Below are positions 33,902-43,828 of a stretch of 63,006 bases of DNA, in pieces. The notes beneath the pieces are model-generated. The model had not been told where the DNA came from. It ran no database searches and saw nothing but the letters and a program-made list of their open reading frames with translations. The position numbers and the translations under genes are program-made. The stretch is from Mobiluncus porci (lineage in GTDB: Bacteria; Actinomycetota; Actinomycetes; Actinomycetales; Actinomycetaceae). Position 1 is the first letter of the stretch. Each line of letters opens with the position of its first letter. The stretch is from contig NZ_VUMY01000015.1 of the NCBI RefSeq assembly GCF_009695935.1, positions 1 through 63,006 of the forward strand. The letters run 5' to 3'.

Positions 33902-36900
33902 GTGTATTTGAAAACCCTGACCTTGAAAGGCTTCAAGTCTTTCGCCAACACGGTTCACATGTCCCTTGAACCGGGTGTGACGTGTGTAGTTGGCCCGAAC
34001 GGGTCGGGAAAATCCAATGTCGTGGATGCGCTGGCCTGGGTGATGGGCGAGCAGGGCGCGAAGAACCTTCGCGGCGGGTCGATGGCTGACGTCATCTTTG
34101 CCGGAACCAAGACCAAGGCGCCTTTGGGGCGCGCCGAAGTCGAGCTGACCATTGATAACACCGACGGAGCGCTCCCAATCGAATACTCCGAGGTGACAAT
34201 TTCGCGAACCATGTTCCGCTCGGGTGGTTCCGAATACGCCATCAACGGCACGCCGGTGCGCTTGCTCGACATCCAAGAACTCCTCTCTGACACCGGCATG
34301 GGTCGGCAAATGCACGTTATCGTGGGCCAAGGACAGCTAGACGCCATTTTGAGCGCCTCCGAAACCGAGCGGCGCGCGTTTATCGAAGAAGCGGCGGGCG
34401 TGCTTAAACACCGCCAACGCAAGGATCGCGCGCTGAAAAAGCTGGAAAACCTGGCGGTGAACCTTTCCCGAGTCCAAGACCTCACCAATGATGTCGGGAA
34501 ACGTCTGGGGCCACTGGGGAAACAGGCCGAGGCGGCGCGGAAAGCCGCTAGAGTCCAGGCGGAACTCGTGGATGCGACGGCGCGGCTTCTTGCTGATTCG
34601 GTTACCCAGAACCAGAACAAGCTCGAAACCCAAACTGCATCGAAAGCCCAACTCACCTCCCAGATTCACGAGCTGGAAGAAAAGATCGCCAACCTCAACT
34701 CCAGGCTCGCCGTGGCCAAGACCTCTTTTGATGAAGTCTCTCCTGGATTGGAAACTCTCACCCAGACTTGGGCAGAGTTGAACCAGATTGCGGAACGGCT
34801 CGATTCCTTGGCAAACCAGGCCCGAGAAAGAACCCAAGCTTTATCTGAGATTTCAGGAGAAAACCAACAGGCAGACACGAGTGAGTTGGAAGTGAGACTC
34901 GAAAAAACGCTCACTGAGATCGAGGCGGGACATGGGCGTGTCGATGAAACCGCGCGTGCGGTGCAAGACGCCACCGAGAAAGAGACCGCCGCGAAGGCAC
35001 GTGAACTCGAAGTTCGCCAAGACATTGAGAAAATCCAGCGTGCCCAGGCCGATCGGCGCGAAACCTTGGAGCGGCTGCGCGGGGCAGTCCAGACCGCCGC
35101 TTCTTTGGCTGAGGAATCCACCCAGAACCTGACTCGACTCGAGGAAGTTCTACGACAAGCTAGGGAGCGGGAAGCCCAGTTCGCCCAGGAACTCTCGGAA
35201 CTACACGCGACACTTCCCGGTGGAGGAGACAGCGAAAGCCCCTTGGTGGCCCAGGAACAAGAACTTGCCGGAGTGCTTGCGGATCTGAAATCGAAAGTTG
35301 AGGCCCGAAACTCCGAGTTGACGACGGCGAAGGCGGACGCGGCGAGCTGGGAGGCGCGCCGCGACGTCTTGGCAAAAACGTTGAAACCCCAAGACGGCGG
35401 TGAAACCGTGGTTTCGGCGGGTCTTTCCGGGATCTCGGGGACGCTTCCGGAAACCCTTGTGATTCGAGACGGTTGGGAAGAAGCCATCGGAGCCGTATTC
35501 GGGCCGTGGGCGGGAGCGCTACTCGCCGGTGGGGTCGAGTCGGCCGTGGATGCGATTCGGTTTGTGAAGGATCAAGATGCTGGCCAGGTGCATTTACTGG
35601 TGGAAGGGGGCAACAAAAAGGCGACTTCAACAAAGGCCAGCGGGAAAACCGCGAAACTCCCCGAGGGCTGCGTCTGGGCCCGGGACCTCGTTTCGGCTCA
35701 TGGCGGGGGAAACCTCCCCTCTGTCGTTGCGGAGCTGCTCCAAGGGGTGGCGGCGACCGAAGACCTTGCCGCTGCGCGTGACCTAATCGCAGAGGGGACT
35801 GTTTCGGTAGCAGTCACCAAGGCTGGTGACTATATTTCCCCAACCCGCACTTTGGGCGGGGGAGACTCCGAGTCGAGCATCCTGCGGCGCGCCACGGAAT
35901 TCAACGAGGCCAGCGAAGAAGCGGAAGTCGCCTTGAAAGAGGTCGATAAGCTCAATGCCGCCTTGGAAAAATTGCGGGCGGAACTGAAGGAAAAACAGGA
36001 AACACACCGCTCCCTGGTTGAAGAACTCAAAGCCGAGGACGCGAAAGCGGCGGCAGTGGCGGCGGATTTAGCCGCCGCGAAAGCCCGTCAAGCCTCTGCG
36101 GCCTCGGAAGTGAAACGTGCCGAAGAAGACCTCGCTAAGGCGAAAGAGGAGACGCGGGCTCGCGAAGAAAAGCTGGCCAGCGCCAAGGCCTCGTTGGAAA
36201 CCGGTCAAGACACGGATGATCCGCTTGATGAAAACCGCATCCAAGAGCTAGACGCGGCGCTTAGTGAGGCTCTTGCCGAAGTTTCCGCGGCGCAAACGGC
36301 TAAATCAGATGCGCGAATCGAAGCCGGACGAGCCGCTGACTCGCTGAAATCCTTGGAATCCCGAGCAGAGTCCCTGAAACACAATATTGCTAAAGAAAAA
36401 GCCGCCGCCGAAGCCGCGGCGAGTCGGGCTCGCTTGCGGGCGAGACGCCGGCATCGCGCCGAATATGTCCTTATTCAGGCCGAGGCGGCCAGCAGGCTCG
36501 CCCATTCGGCAGCTACGCGCGCTGCAACCCAGCGGGAGGCGAGCCAGGCAAACCGCGAAAATCTGGATCAAGAGATTGCCACTTTGCGGGCGAACCTTGA
36601 TGACCTGAATCGGCAGCGCACCGATTTGAACGATGCCTCGCTCCAAGACCAGTTGGCTCTGGCGGAGGTGAAATCCAAGCTCGAGGCGTTGCTTGAAAAG
36701 GCCCAGAGCGAGTGCGGGCTGGATGAGGGAACCTTGCTGGCTGATTTTGGGCCGCACAATTTGGTGCCCGTTTTTGATGAATCCGGTGAGGCCGTGGAAC
36801 ACGTGCCCTATGTGCGAGAAGAACAGGTGGAGCGCAAAACAAAGGCTGAAGGGGAGCTGAAGCGAATCGGGAAGGTGAATCCGCTGGCTTTGGAGGAACA

Positions 36901-37474
36901 CGCGGCCCTCGTCTCCCGCCACCAATTCCTCGCTGACCAGTTGACTGACCTCAAGAAATCTCGCAATGACCTGCTGGACGTGGTTGATGAAGTCGACCGT
37001 CAGGTTCAGAGCGTGTTTGGGGCGGCTTTTGCTGACGTGGCCGAGGCCTTCGAGAAGATTTTCCAGGTGTTGTTCCCCGGGGGTGAAGGCAAGCTGGAGC
37101 TCACCGACCCGAAGGATCTCCTGAATACCGGCATCGACATTCACGCCCGTCCCGCAGGGAAAAACGTCAAAAGAATGAGCCTGTTGTCGGGCGGAGAACG
37201 TTCGCTGGCAGCCCTCGCATTCCTGTTTGCGATTTTTCAGGCTAGGCCCTCGCCGTTCTATGTCTTGGACGAGGTAGAGGCTGCTTTGGACGATATGAAC
37301 CTGTCTCGGCTCCTCGGGGTGTTCGATATTTTGCGCCAAAACTCCCAGCTCATCATCATCACGCACCACAAGCGGACGATGGAGATTGCTGATGCGCTCT
37401 ACGGGGTGACGATGCGGGAGGGCACCACTTCGGTGATTTCGCAGCGTCTGGCGAAGACGGATGAAACTGAATAG
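33902..37474 (+). CDS. smc: Chromosome segregation protein SMC
   Basis: A 1190-residue SMC ATPase that folds into an antiparallel coiled-coil rod and compacts and separates chromosomes as a dimer with ScpAB. The N-terminal Walker A GPNGSGKSNVVDALAW is at about residues 32-47. Two very long coiled coils flank a hinge at about 500-650 (GGETVVSAGLSGISGTLPE onwards). The C-terminal head has LLSGGERSLAALA and YVLDEVEAALDD. The start is a GTG with GGTAGGG upstream. It precedes ftsY and ffh as in many Gram-positive bacteria. Confidence 0.97.
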   Translation: MYLKTLTLKGFKSFANTVHMSLEPGVTCVVGPNGSGKSNVVDALAWVMGEQGAKNLRGGSMADVIFAGTKTKAPLGRAEVELTIDNTDGALPIEYSEVTISRTMFRSGGSEYAINGTPVRLLDIQELLSDTGMGRQMHVIVGQGQLDAILSASETERRAFIEEAAGVLKHRQRKDRALKKLENLAVNLSRVQDLTNDVGKRLGPLGKQAEAARKAARVQAELVDATARLLADSVTQNQNKLETQTASKAQLTSQIHELEEKIANLNSRLAVAKTSFDEVSPGLETLTQTWAELNQIAERLDSLANQARERTQALSEISGENQQADTSELEVRLEKTLTEIEAGHGRVDETARAVQDATEKETAAKARELEVRQDIEKIQRAQADRRETLERLRGAVQTAASLAEESTQNLTRLEEVLRQAREREAQFAQELSELHATLPGGGDSESPLVAQEQELAGVLADLKSKVEARNSELTTAKADAASWEARRDVLAKTLKPQDGGETVVSAGLSGISGTLPETLVIRDGWEEAIGAVFGPWAGALLAGGVESAVDAIRFVKDQDAGQVHLLVEGGNKKATSTKASGKTAKLPEGCVWARDLVSAHGGGNLPSVVAELLQGVAATEDLAAARDLIAEGTVSVAVTKAGDYISPTRTLGGGDSESSILRRATEFNEASEEAEVALKEVDKLNAALEKLRAELKEKQETHRSLVEELKAEDAKAAAVAADLAAAKARQASAASEVKRAEEDLAKAKEETRAREEKLASAKASLETGQDTDDPLDENRIQELDAALSEALAEVSAAQTAKSDARIEAGRAADSLKSLESRAESLKHNIAKEKAAAEAAASRARLRARRRHRAEYVLIQAEAASRLAHSAATRAATQREASQANRENLDQEIATLRANLDDLNRQRTDLNDASLQDQLALAEVKSKLEALLEKAQSECGLDEGTLLADFGPHNLVPVFDESGEAVEHVPYVREEQVERKTKAEGELKRIGKVNPLALEEHAALVSRHQFLADQLTDLKKSRNDLLDVVDEVDRQVQSVFGAAFADVAEAFEKIFQVLFPGGEGKLELTDPKDLLNTGIDIHARPAGKNVKRMSLLSGGERSLAALAFLFAIFQARPSPFYVLDEVEAALDDMNLSRLLGVFDILRQNSQLIIITHHKRTMEIADALYGVTMREGTTSVISQRLAKTDETE

Positions 37475-37634
37475 CCAGGTGGGAAGTAGTGGCTTCGCAA
37501 TCGCGGGGACAAAGTTGCCAGAAACTTAGTGAAGAAGCTCACAACAAGCTATTATTGACAAAGAGTTTAGGTCTTGGAAAAGTCGCTACCACCTCGACCC
37601 TATTCTGAAGACAACGGAATGGCAGGCATAAAAT

Positions 37635-39644
37635 ATGGGAATCACAAGCGCAATAGTCACAAACATTGAAGGTATCGGTGGCTACACTGACCCCCTGATT
37701 TTCGCTATTCCTATTGCCATTGTCGTCATTGTGATTGTCATCGTGGTCAGCGCTTCAAAAATTGATTCCCAGCAGCGCCGCATCCGCAACGAAGACCGAC
37801 TGCTCGACACTTTGGAGCGGATTCGCCAAGAAAATGCGCTTCCGGCTGCCACGGAGGAGCTAGTGGGGTCGGAGGCCAAAGAGCTTCCCGCAGATGACCA
37901 GTCGGCGGCTTTGGGGAGAATGCTGGGGGATTCTGTTCCGTTTAGCAATAATCCGATGGGTCTGGTCGCTTCCTCTCCGGAGAAAGTGCCGGTCTCGGGC
38001 GAGGGCTTTGTGGGGGTCAACAAAGAGGAAACTCCAGCTGAAGCCTTTGCGGAAAGGGAAGAGGCTTTCTTCGAGGATATCGATGACGATGACTTTGAAG
38101 AGGAAGATGACGAACCACAGAAACCCGTGGGAGCATACTGCGATCCGGACGGGCTCTGTTTCTTCCCTCTACCCGGGCAGACGCTCGGAGAGGCTCGCTA
38201 TATCGCCCAGGCTAAACGCGATGGCACCTATGAGGAGGGGGTGACCGAGGCCGAAGCAACGGAGAAGTTCGGGGAGGGAACCCCGGGAGCAGCCGAGGTC
38301 GAGGCCCTGCTTCGCGAATATAACGAGGGAGAGCGTGAGGAGCCCTCGTTTGATGAGCCGGAAGCGGATGAAGCCGCGGCGGACGAAGAGTTCCTTGCTG
38401 AGGGGGAGTCGGAAGAACCGCAGGAAGACACCGAAGTAGACGAGGCATCCTTGGAATCGGAAGAAACTGAGGAATCTGAACCCGCGGAGGAGACCGAAGA
38501 CGTAGCAGTAACCGAGGAATCCCTTGTTGAAACCGAAACTGAATCGGAGGAGTCGGAAGAAGCCGCGGACGGCGAGGAGTCTTTAGAGGAAACGTCTGAA
38601 GACCAGGCAGATCTTGATGAGAGTGAAGAAGAAGAACTTGTTGAGGCGGACGAAACCGAGGAAACCGAAGCGGCCGAGGACATCGAGGAAACTGAGGAAA
38701 TCGAAAAGCCCGAGTCGAAAACTTCTCGCTTGCGTCGCTTGAAAGAACGCCTCGCGGGGAAGGGCAAATTTGGGCGCGCGATTTTGGGAGTGCTGTCCCA
38801 CGCTGACCTGGAAGAAACCGACTGGGAAGCCATCGAAGACGAGCTTTTGGCCGCTGACTTCGGAGTCGAGGCCACGACTGAAATTATCGATAAGTTGAAG
38901 ACGAAACAGAAGGTCGCAGGAACCAAGAACGCCAAAGAAGTAAGGCGCATGGCCAAGCGGATGATTGGCGACTTCCTGGATCGCCACGCGGATCGTGAGA
39001 TTCACCTCGAGGTGCCCGAGGACACCGAGGGCTCCACTGCGGGCATTTTGATGGTCGGCGTCAACGGCGGCGGGAAGACCACTACGGTCGGGAAACTCGC
39101 GCGACTGCTCGTGGCCGAACACAAGTCTGTGGTTCTCGGGGCTGCCGACACCTTCCGGGCTGCCGCTGGAGAGCAGCTCGAGACTTGGGGCAAGCGCGTC
39201 GGAGTGCCGGTGATACGCTCCGAGAAAGACAAGGCAGATCCCGCCTCGGTGGCTTTCGATGCCGCCAAGGAGGCCCGCGAAATGGGCGCAGATGTGGTTT
39301 TGATAGACACCGCAGGGAGGCTCCAGAACAAATCCGGACTGATGGATGAGCTCGGCAAGATTAAGCGCGTCGCCGAGAAACAGGTCCCGATCACGGAAGT
39401 GCTCTTGGTGATTGACGCGACTACCGGCCAAAATGCTTTGAGTCAGGCGAAGATTTTCACCGAAGCAGTTGGCGTGACCGGAATCGTGTTGACGAAACTC
39501 GATGGTTCAGCAAAGGGCGGAGTGATTGTCCCGCTGCAGCGTGAGCTCGGGATTCCGGTGAAACTCGTCGGTCTCGGGGAGGGGCCGGATGACTTAGCGC
39601 CCTTTGTGCCCGCAGATTTTGCCGACGCCTTGCTTGACGCCTGA
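37635..39644 (+). CDS. ftsY: Signal recognition particle receptor FtsY
   Basis: A 669-residue SRP receptor. A transmembrane helix (about residues 15-40) is followed by some 300 residues that are extremely rich in Glu, Asp and Ser, and then by the NG GTPase domain. GTPase motifs are GVNGGGKTTT, DTFRAAAGEQL, DTAGRLQ and TKLDGSAKGG. It docks SRP-ribosome complexes at the membrane. The acidic linker is longer than in many species, and the N-terminal membrane anchor is the actinobacterial form. TTGACA at 37555 may belong to its promoter, but the matching -10 is poor. Confidence 0.96.
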   Translation: MGITSAIVTNIEGIGGYTDPLIFAIPIAIVVIVIVIVVSASKIDSQQRRIRNEDRLLDTLERIRQENALPAATEELVGSEAKELPADDQSAALGRMLGDSVPFSNNPMGLVASSPEKVPVSGEGFVGVNKEETPAEAFAEREEAFFEDIDDDDFEEEDDEPQKPVGAYCDPDGLCFFPLPGQTLGEARYIAQAKRDGTYEEGVTEAEATEKFGEGTPGAAEVEALLREYNEGEREEPSFDEPEADEAAADEEFLAEGESEEPQEDTEVDEASLESEETEESEPAEETEDVAVTEESLVETETESEESEEAADGEESLEETSEDQADLDESEEEELVEADETEETEAAEDIEETEEIEKPESKTSRLRRLKERLAGKGKFGRAILGVLSHADLEETDWEAIEDELLAADFGVEATTEIIDKLKTKQKVAGTKNAKEVRRMAKRMIGDFLDRHADREIHLEVPEDTEGSTAGILMVGVNGGGKTTTVGKLARLLVAEHKSVVLGAADTFRAAAGEQLETWGKRVGVPVIRSEKDKADPASVAFDAAKEAREMGADVVLIDTAGRLQNKSGLMDELGKIKRVAEKQVPITEVLLVIDATTGQNALSQAKIFTEAVGVTGIVLTKLDGSAKGGVIVPLQRELGIPVKLVGLGEGPDDLAPFVPADFADALLDA

Positions 39645-39737
39645 GCATAGCTATTTGGGGAAGAGACTTGATGGCGTAGCGGCTTGGGCAATCGCGAAGT
39701 TTTGCCTCAAACACAGCGTGGCTTATAAAATCGAGCC

Positions 39738-41453
39738 GTGTTTAATAAACTGCAAGACCGAATTTCCGAATCCTTTAAGCATCTTCGTAAGAAGGGCAAA
39801 CTTAGCGAGGCCGATGTTGATGAAACCGTCGGTGAGATTCGTCGCGCGCTCATTGAAGCCGATGTTGCCCTCGAAGTAGTCAAAGATTTTTCGGCGCGGG
39901 TCAAGGAAAAGGCCTATGGGGCGGCGCGCTCGGAGGCGCTCAATCCTGCCCAACAAATCGTCAAAATTGTCAATGACGAGTTAATCGAGATTCTCGGCGG
40001 AGAAGACCGCGAGTTGCATTTTGCACGCCCCGGCAAGGGTCCTACCGTGTTTATGCTCGCGGGTCTGCAAGGCGCCGGTAAGACGACTCTCGCTGGTAAA
40101 CTCGGGCGCTGGCTCGGAAAACAGGACAAGAAAGTCTTGCTGGTAGCGGCCGACTTACAGCGCCCGAACGCTGTCACTCAGTTGGAGATTGTGGGTGAAC
40201 AGGCCGGTGTGACCGTGTTTGCTCCCGAACCCGGAAATGGGGTCGGTGATCCGGTGGATGTCGCGCGGCGCGGGCTCGCTTTGGCTAGCGGGTCTGGCTA
40301 TGACGTCATGATTGTTGACACCGCGGGGCGGCTCGGCGTGGACGAGGAACTAATGGCGCAGGCCCGCGCGATCCGCGACGAGGTTCAGCCCGAGGAAGTC
40401 CTGTTTGTATTGGACGCGATGATAGGTCAGGACGCGGTAAGGACGGCGCGCGCTTTCCAAGAAGGCGTTGATTTTACCGGCGTCGTGTTGACGAAGCTGG
40501 ATGGTGACGCCCGCGGTGGCGCGGCATTGTCGGTTCGTGGCGTGACCGGTGTGCCGGTGTTGTTTGCCTCAACCGGTGAAGGTCTGGATGACTTTGAACG
40601 TTTCCACGCCGACCGCATGGCTTCGCGGATCTTGGACATGGGCGACATGCTTTCTCTAATCGAGAAAGCCCAGGAAACTTTCGATATGGAGCAGGCCGAG
40701 AAGCTCGCCGGTAAAATCCAGCAAGGCCAGCTCACTTTGGAAGATTTCTTGAATCAGTTGCAACAGATTAAGAAACTCGGCTCGATGAAGAAACTCCTCG
40801 GGATGATGCCGGGAGCGGGGAAAATTCGCGAGCAATTGGATCAATTCGACGAGCGCGAGGTCGACCGGATTGAGGCGATTGTGCGCTCCATGACCCCGGC
40901 GGAGCGGCGGGACGTGAAGATTTTGAACGGTTCGCGCCGTGCTCGGATTGCCGCGGGTTCCGGAACGACTGTGGCCGATGTGAATGGCCTCGTGGACCGT
41001 TTCGAGATGGCCCAAAAGATGATGGGCGGCATGGCGGGGATGGCTGGTGCCGGAGCGGACGGCATGGGCATGATGCCCGGATTCGGGCGGATGCCGGGGA
41101 TGGGTAAACATTCCAAAGCCAAGATGGCGGCGAAGTCGGGCAAGAAATCGAAGGCGCAGCGCAAGGCCAAATCTGGGAATCCCGCCAAGGCGGCTCGGCA
41201 GGCGCGGGAGGCGTTGGAAGGCGGTTCTTTGGCGGGTGCGTTCGGCGGCGGCCAGGCGACCGGTTTGCCTGCGGGCGCCGGTGGCTTCGGTGGGCTGGGC
41301 TCTGGCGGGCTCGGCGGACTGCCGGGGATGGGTCTTGGCGGAGGCCAGGTTGCCGGCGCTGGGCAAGGACTCGGGCAAGGTGGCGCTGGCCAGCCCGCTT
41401 TGACCACAGACGATTTGCCGGACGACATCAAGCGTATGCTTGGCGGGCTGTGA
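39738..41453 (+). CDS. ffh: Signal recognition particle protein Ffh
   Basis: A 571-residue SRP54 GTPase that binds signal peptides emerging from the ribosome together with 4.5S RNA. The N domain begins MFNKLQDRISESFKHL; the G domain has GLQGAGKTTL, DTAGRLG and TKLDGDARGG. The methionine-rich M domain runs to about residue 430. A further tail of about 130 residues is first Met/Gly- and Lys-rich and then nearly all Gly with Ala, Leu and Gln, longer than usual. The start is a GTG. It lies 93 bp after ftsY on the same strand. Confidence 0.96.
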   Translation: MFNKLQDRISESFKHLRKKGKLSEADVDETVGEIRRALIEADVALEVVKDFSARVKEKAYGAARSEALNPAQQIVKIVNDELIEILGGEDRELHFARPGKGPTVFMLAGLQGAGKTTLAGKLGRWLGKQDKKVLLVAADLQRPNAVTQLEIVGEQAGVTVFAPEPGNGVGDPVDVARRGLALASGSGYDVMIVDTAGRLGVDEELMAQARAIRDEVQPEEVLFVLDAMIGQDAVRTARAFQEGVDFTGVVLTKLDGDARGGAALSVRGVTGVPVLFASTGEGLDDFERFHADRMASRILDMGDMLSLIEKAQETFDMEQAEKLAGKIQQGQLTLEDFLNQLQQIKKLGSMKKLLGMMPGAGKIREQLDQFDEREVDRIEAIVRSMTPAERRDVKILNGSRRARIAAGSGTTVADVNGLVDRFEMAQKMMGGMAGMAGAGADGMGMMPGFGRMPGMGKHSKAKMAAKSGKKSKAQRKAKSGNPAKAARQAREALEGGSLAGAFGGGQATGLPAGAGGFGGLGSGGLGGLPGMGLGGGQVAGAGQGLGQGGAGQPALTTDDLPDDIKRMLGGL

Positions 41454-41491
41454 TACTCCGGGTTGTATACGTAACTTAGGAGATTTTGGGC

Positions 41492-41536
41492 ATGAGTGGC
41501 AATAGTGGCAGTAACGGTTGTAATCGCACGGGTTAG
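41492..41536 (+). CDS. Possible 14-residue leader peptide before the amidohydrolase
   Basis: ATG to TAG encodes MSGNSGSNGCNRTG, with AGGAGA at 41478-41483, nine bases before the start. It ends 42 bases before the amidohydrolase start. The ribosome binding site is good, but the peptide is tiny and Gly/Ser/Asn-rich, so it may be chance. If real it could be an upstream regulatory ORF. Confidence 0.3.
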   Translation: MSGNSGSNGCNRTG

Positions 41537-41578
41537 GTAACTATGGTCGGGTATAAAACCTTAAAACGGGAGGATTAT

Positions 41579-42691
41579 ATGGGCGAGAACCTGAAGCTTA
41601 GAGGGAGTTTCCAGTGGCGCGATGGCGACGCGGGCGCGGCCCCGACCTGGGTCGAAGGCGAGCTCTTTGTCCATGATGGCGTGGTTTCCCGCAGGCCGAA
41701 GCAGGGAGCGGTTTATCGAGAGCTGTCCGGATTTGCGATTCCTGGGCTAACTGATGTGCACTGTCACGTGGGGGTGAGTTCAGCCGGAGCGGTAGACCGT
41801 GAAACCCAACGGGAGCAGGCCTCCGCCGACCGAGATGCTGGCATTTTGCTGATTCGTGATTGTGGCGCACCCACCGACACCCACTGGATTGACGAGGAAC
41901 TGAGCCTTCCAAAAATTATTCGCTGCGGGCAGCATTTGGCTCGCCCGAAGCGCTATATGCGCCATTACGGTCTTGAGCTGGAGTCACAGGAGGAGTTACC
42001 CGAAGAGGTTGCTCGCCAGGCCAAGTTTGGTGATGGCTGGGTGAAGATTGTCGGGGACTGGATTGACCGCTCGGAGGGGGCGGCTTCGGATTTGAAACCC
42101 TTGTGGGGCGGTGACGTGATGCGCGACGCGATTGCGGCGGCGCACGAAAACGGGGCGCGGGTCACTGTCCACACCTTTGCTCACGACACGATTGATACCT
42201 TGTTGGACGCGGGAGTGGACTGTATCGAGCACGGCACTGGCATGGATTCGGACCAGATCGCGGAGGCAGCGCGCCGTGGGATTCCGGTCACGCCGACGCT
42301 GTTGCAGATTGAGCGTTTTGGAGATTTTGCCGACCAAGCGGGGGAGAAGTACCCCGTCTATGCCGCCACTATGGCGCGGATGGATGCGCGCAACGTGGAG
42401 CATCAAGCCGAACTTGCCGCCGCGGGGGTGCAGTTGCTTCCGGGAACAGATGCGGGTGGCTACCAACATCACGGGTCTTTGCCCGTGGAGCTAGCGCGGT
42501 GGACGGAACTCGGGCTTAGCGCCAGGGAGATTCTAGATTTTGCGACTTGGAGGGTGCGCGATTACCTGGGGGCGCCGGTTCTGAGTGAGGGCGCGCCGGC
42601 GGATGTGGTGGTCTACGGGTCCGATCCGCGCGCGGATATCACCGTACTGCAGCGTCCCGAGACAGTGATCCTTCGCGGAGCCGTGGTGTAG
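41579..42691 (+). CDS. Amidohydrolase family protein (imidazolonepropionase-like)
   Basis: A 370-residue TIM-barrel amidohydrolase. The first metal motif reads LTDVHCHVGV; later metal or catalytic sites are VTVHTFAHD, CIEHGTGMD and LLPGTDAGGY. The small beta domain that frames the barrel is present at both ends, ending in ADVVVYGSDPRADITVL. The substrate (cyclic amide, dipeptide or other) cannot be told. GGGAGGA at 41568-41574 fixes the ATG at 41579 over the one at 41543. The DNA glycosylase gene follows after 15 bases, so they may share a transcript. Confidence 0.88.
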   Translation: MGENLKLRGSFQWRDGDAGAAPTWVEGELFVHDGVVSRRPKQGAVYRELSGFAIPGLTDVHCHVGVSSAGAVDRETQREQASADRDAGILLIRDCGAPTDTHWIDEELSLPKIIRCGQHLARPKRYMRHYGLELESQEELPEEVARQAKFGDGWVKIVGDWIDRSEGAASDLKPLWGGDVMRDAIAAAHENGARVTVHTFAHDTIDTLLDAGVDCIEHGTGMDSDQIAEAARRGIPVTPTLLQIERFGDFADQAGEKYPVYAATMARMDARNVEHQAELAAAGVQLLPGTDAGGYQHHGSLPVELARWTELGLSAREILDFATWRVRDYLGAPVLSEGAPADVVVYGSDPRADITVLQRPETVILRGAVV

Positions 42692-42706
42692 AGAGAGGAG
42701 CGGTAA

Positions 42707-43828
42707 ATGCCGGAGGGACACTCGATCTTTCGGTTAGCCGAGCAATTTCGAGCGGTGCTTGGCGGGGAAATCGTGCGAGCCTCTTCTCCGCAAGGGCGGT
42801 TTACCGACGGCGCCCGAGAACTTGACGGGAAACGTCTTATAGGCGTGCGAACACACGGCAAGCACCTATTCTTGCAGTTCGCGCCGACGCTTGTCCGGTC
42901 AGAGGCGGATTCTATAGAGACACTTCAGTTGACTCAGGCTGAAGGGAACCACTCGGGAGAATACTCAGCGGAAACGAAGAGTCAAAAAGCCCGATCCCAT
43001 GACTCAATTTGGTTACACGTTCACCTCGGAATCTACGGGTCGTGGCGATTCACGGGGGACGAACAGTTCGTGGCCCCGATTCGGGGGGATTCTGAGGCCA
43101 CCGGTCCAGAGATTGAAGTTACGCTCACAGAATCCAAGAAAACCGAGATAATCCACGAGATTCCAGCTCATTTTCAAGTAGATGATTCTGCATGGGCTCC
43201 CCACGAACACTTTGCTGACCGGTGGTTTTTGATGCCGGGGGACTTCGATGCCTTCGAACCCATCGGAACGGTGCGACTGCGTTTGCTGACCTCTCACGGC
43301 GCGGCTGATTTGACCGGACCCAACCGTTGCGAACTCATGACCTGGGAAGAAGTGCAAGCCACCGAGGCCCGTCTTGGCCCCGACCCCCTAGCCGCTGACG
43401 ATGATTTCGAAGCCTTCGTTCAGCGGGCCGCAACTCGAAAGAAGGGAATCGGTGAGGCTTTGATGGACCAAGCCGTTATCGCCGGAGTCGGCAATATCTA
43501 CCGCGCTGAGGTGTTGTATGCGGCTCGACTTAATCCCTTCAAACCTGCGAAAGAAGTCTCGGTGAAGAAACTTCGACAAATCTGGGACTGGCTGAGGCGG
43601 TTCATGCCTCTCGGGGTGGAATCGGGGCGAGTCACGACGATTGACCGCGAGGATTTTGCGGAATTTGTGGAACGGGAAACCGCCGCCGACCGAGAAATAA
43701 AGCCGATTGACGAGCGCTATTACGTCTACCAGCGTGACGGGCGCCCCTGCCTCCGTTGCGCTGCGACCATCCGCCTCGAAATCGTCGCCACCCGCAAACT
43801 CTACTGGTGCCCGCGATGCCAACGCTAG
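42707..43828 (+). CDS. nei: Fpg/Nei-family DNA glycosylase (Nei1-like)
   Basis: A 373-residue base excision repair glycosylase/AP lyase for oxidised bases. It begins MPEGHSIFRLAEQF, giving the catalytic N-terminal Pro-Glu, and has THGKHL near residue 48, the helix-two-turn-helix segment GEALMDQAVIAGVGNIYRAE and a C-terminal zinc finger (CLRC and CPRC). It resembles mycobacterial Nei1 but is about 100 residues longer. Two insertions flank the LHVHLGIYG strand (about residues 65-100 and 115-165). The inserts are polar and look surface-exposed. Confidence 0.9.
   Translation: MPEGHSIFRLAEQFRAVLGGEIVRASSPQGRFTDGARELDGKRLIGVRTHGKHLFLQFAPTLVRSEADSIETLQLTQAEGNHSGEYSAETKSQKARSHDSIWLHVHLGIYGSWRFTGDEQFVAPIRGDSEATGPEIEVTLTESKKTEIIHEIPAHFQVDDSAWAPHEHFADRWFLMPGDFDAFEPIGTVRLRLLTSHGAADLTGPNRCELMTWEEVQATEARLGPDPLAADDDFEAFVQRAATRKKGIGEALMDQAVIAGVGNIYRAEVLYAARLNPFKPAKEVSVKKLRQIWDWLRRFMPLGVESGRVTTIDREDFAEFVERETAADREIKPIDERYYVYQRDGRPCLRCAATIRLEIVATRKLYWCPRCQR

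Noticed and set aside
36305-37369. A 354-codon open frame opposite smc
   Set aside because: Antisense shadow of the conserved SMC head and coiled coil.
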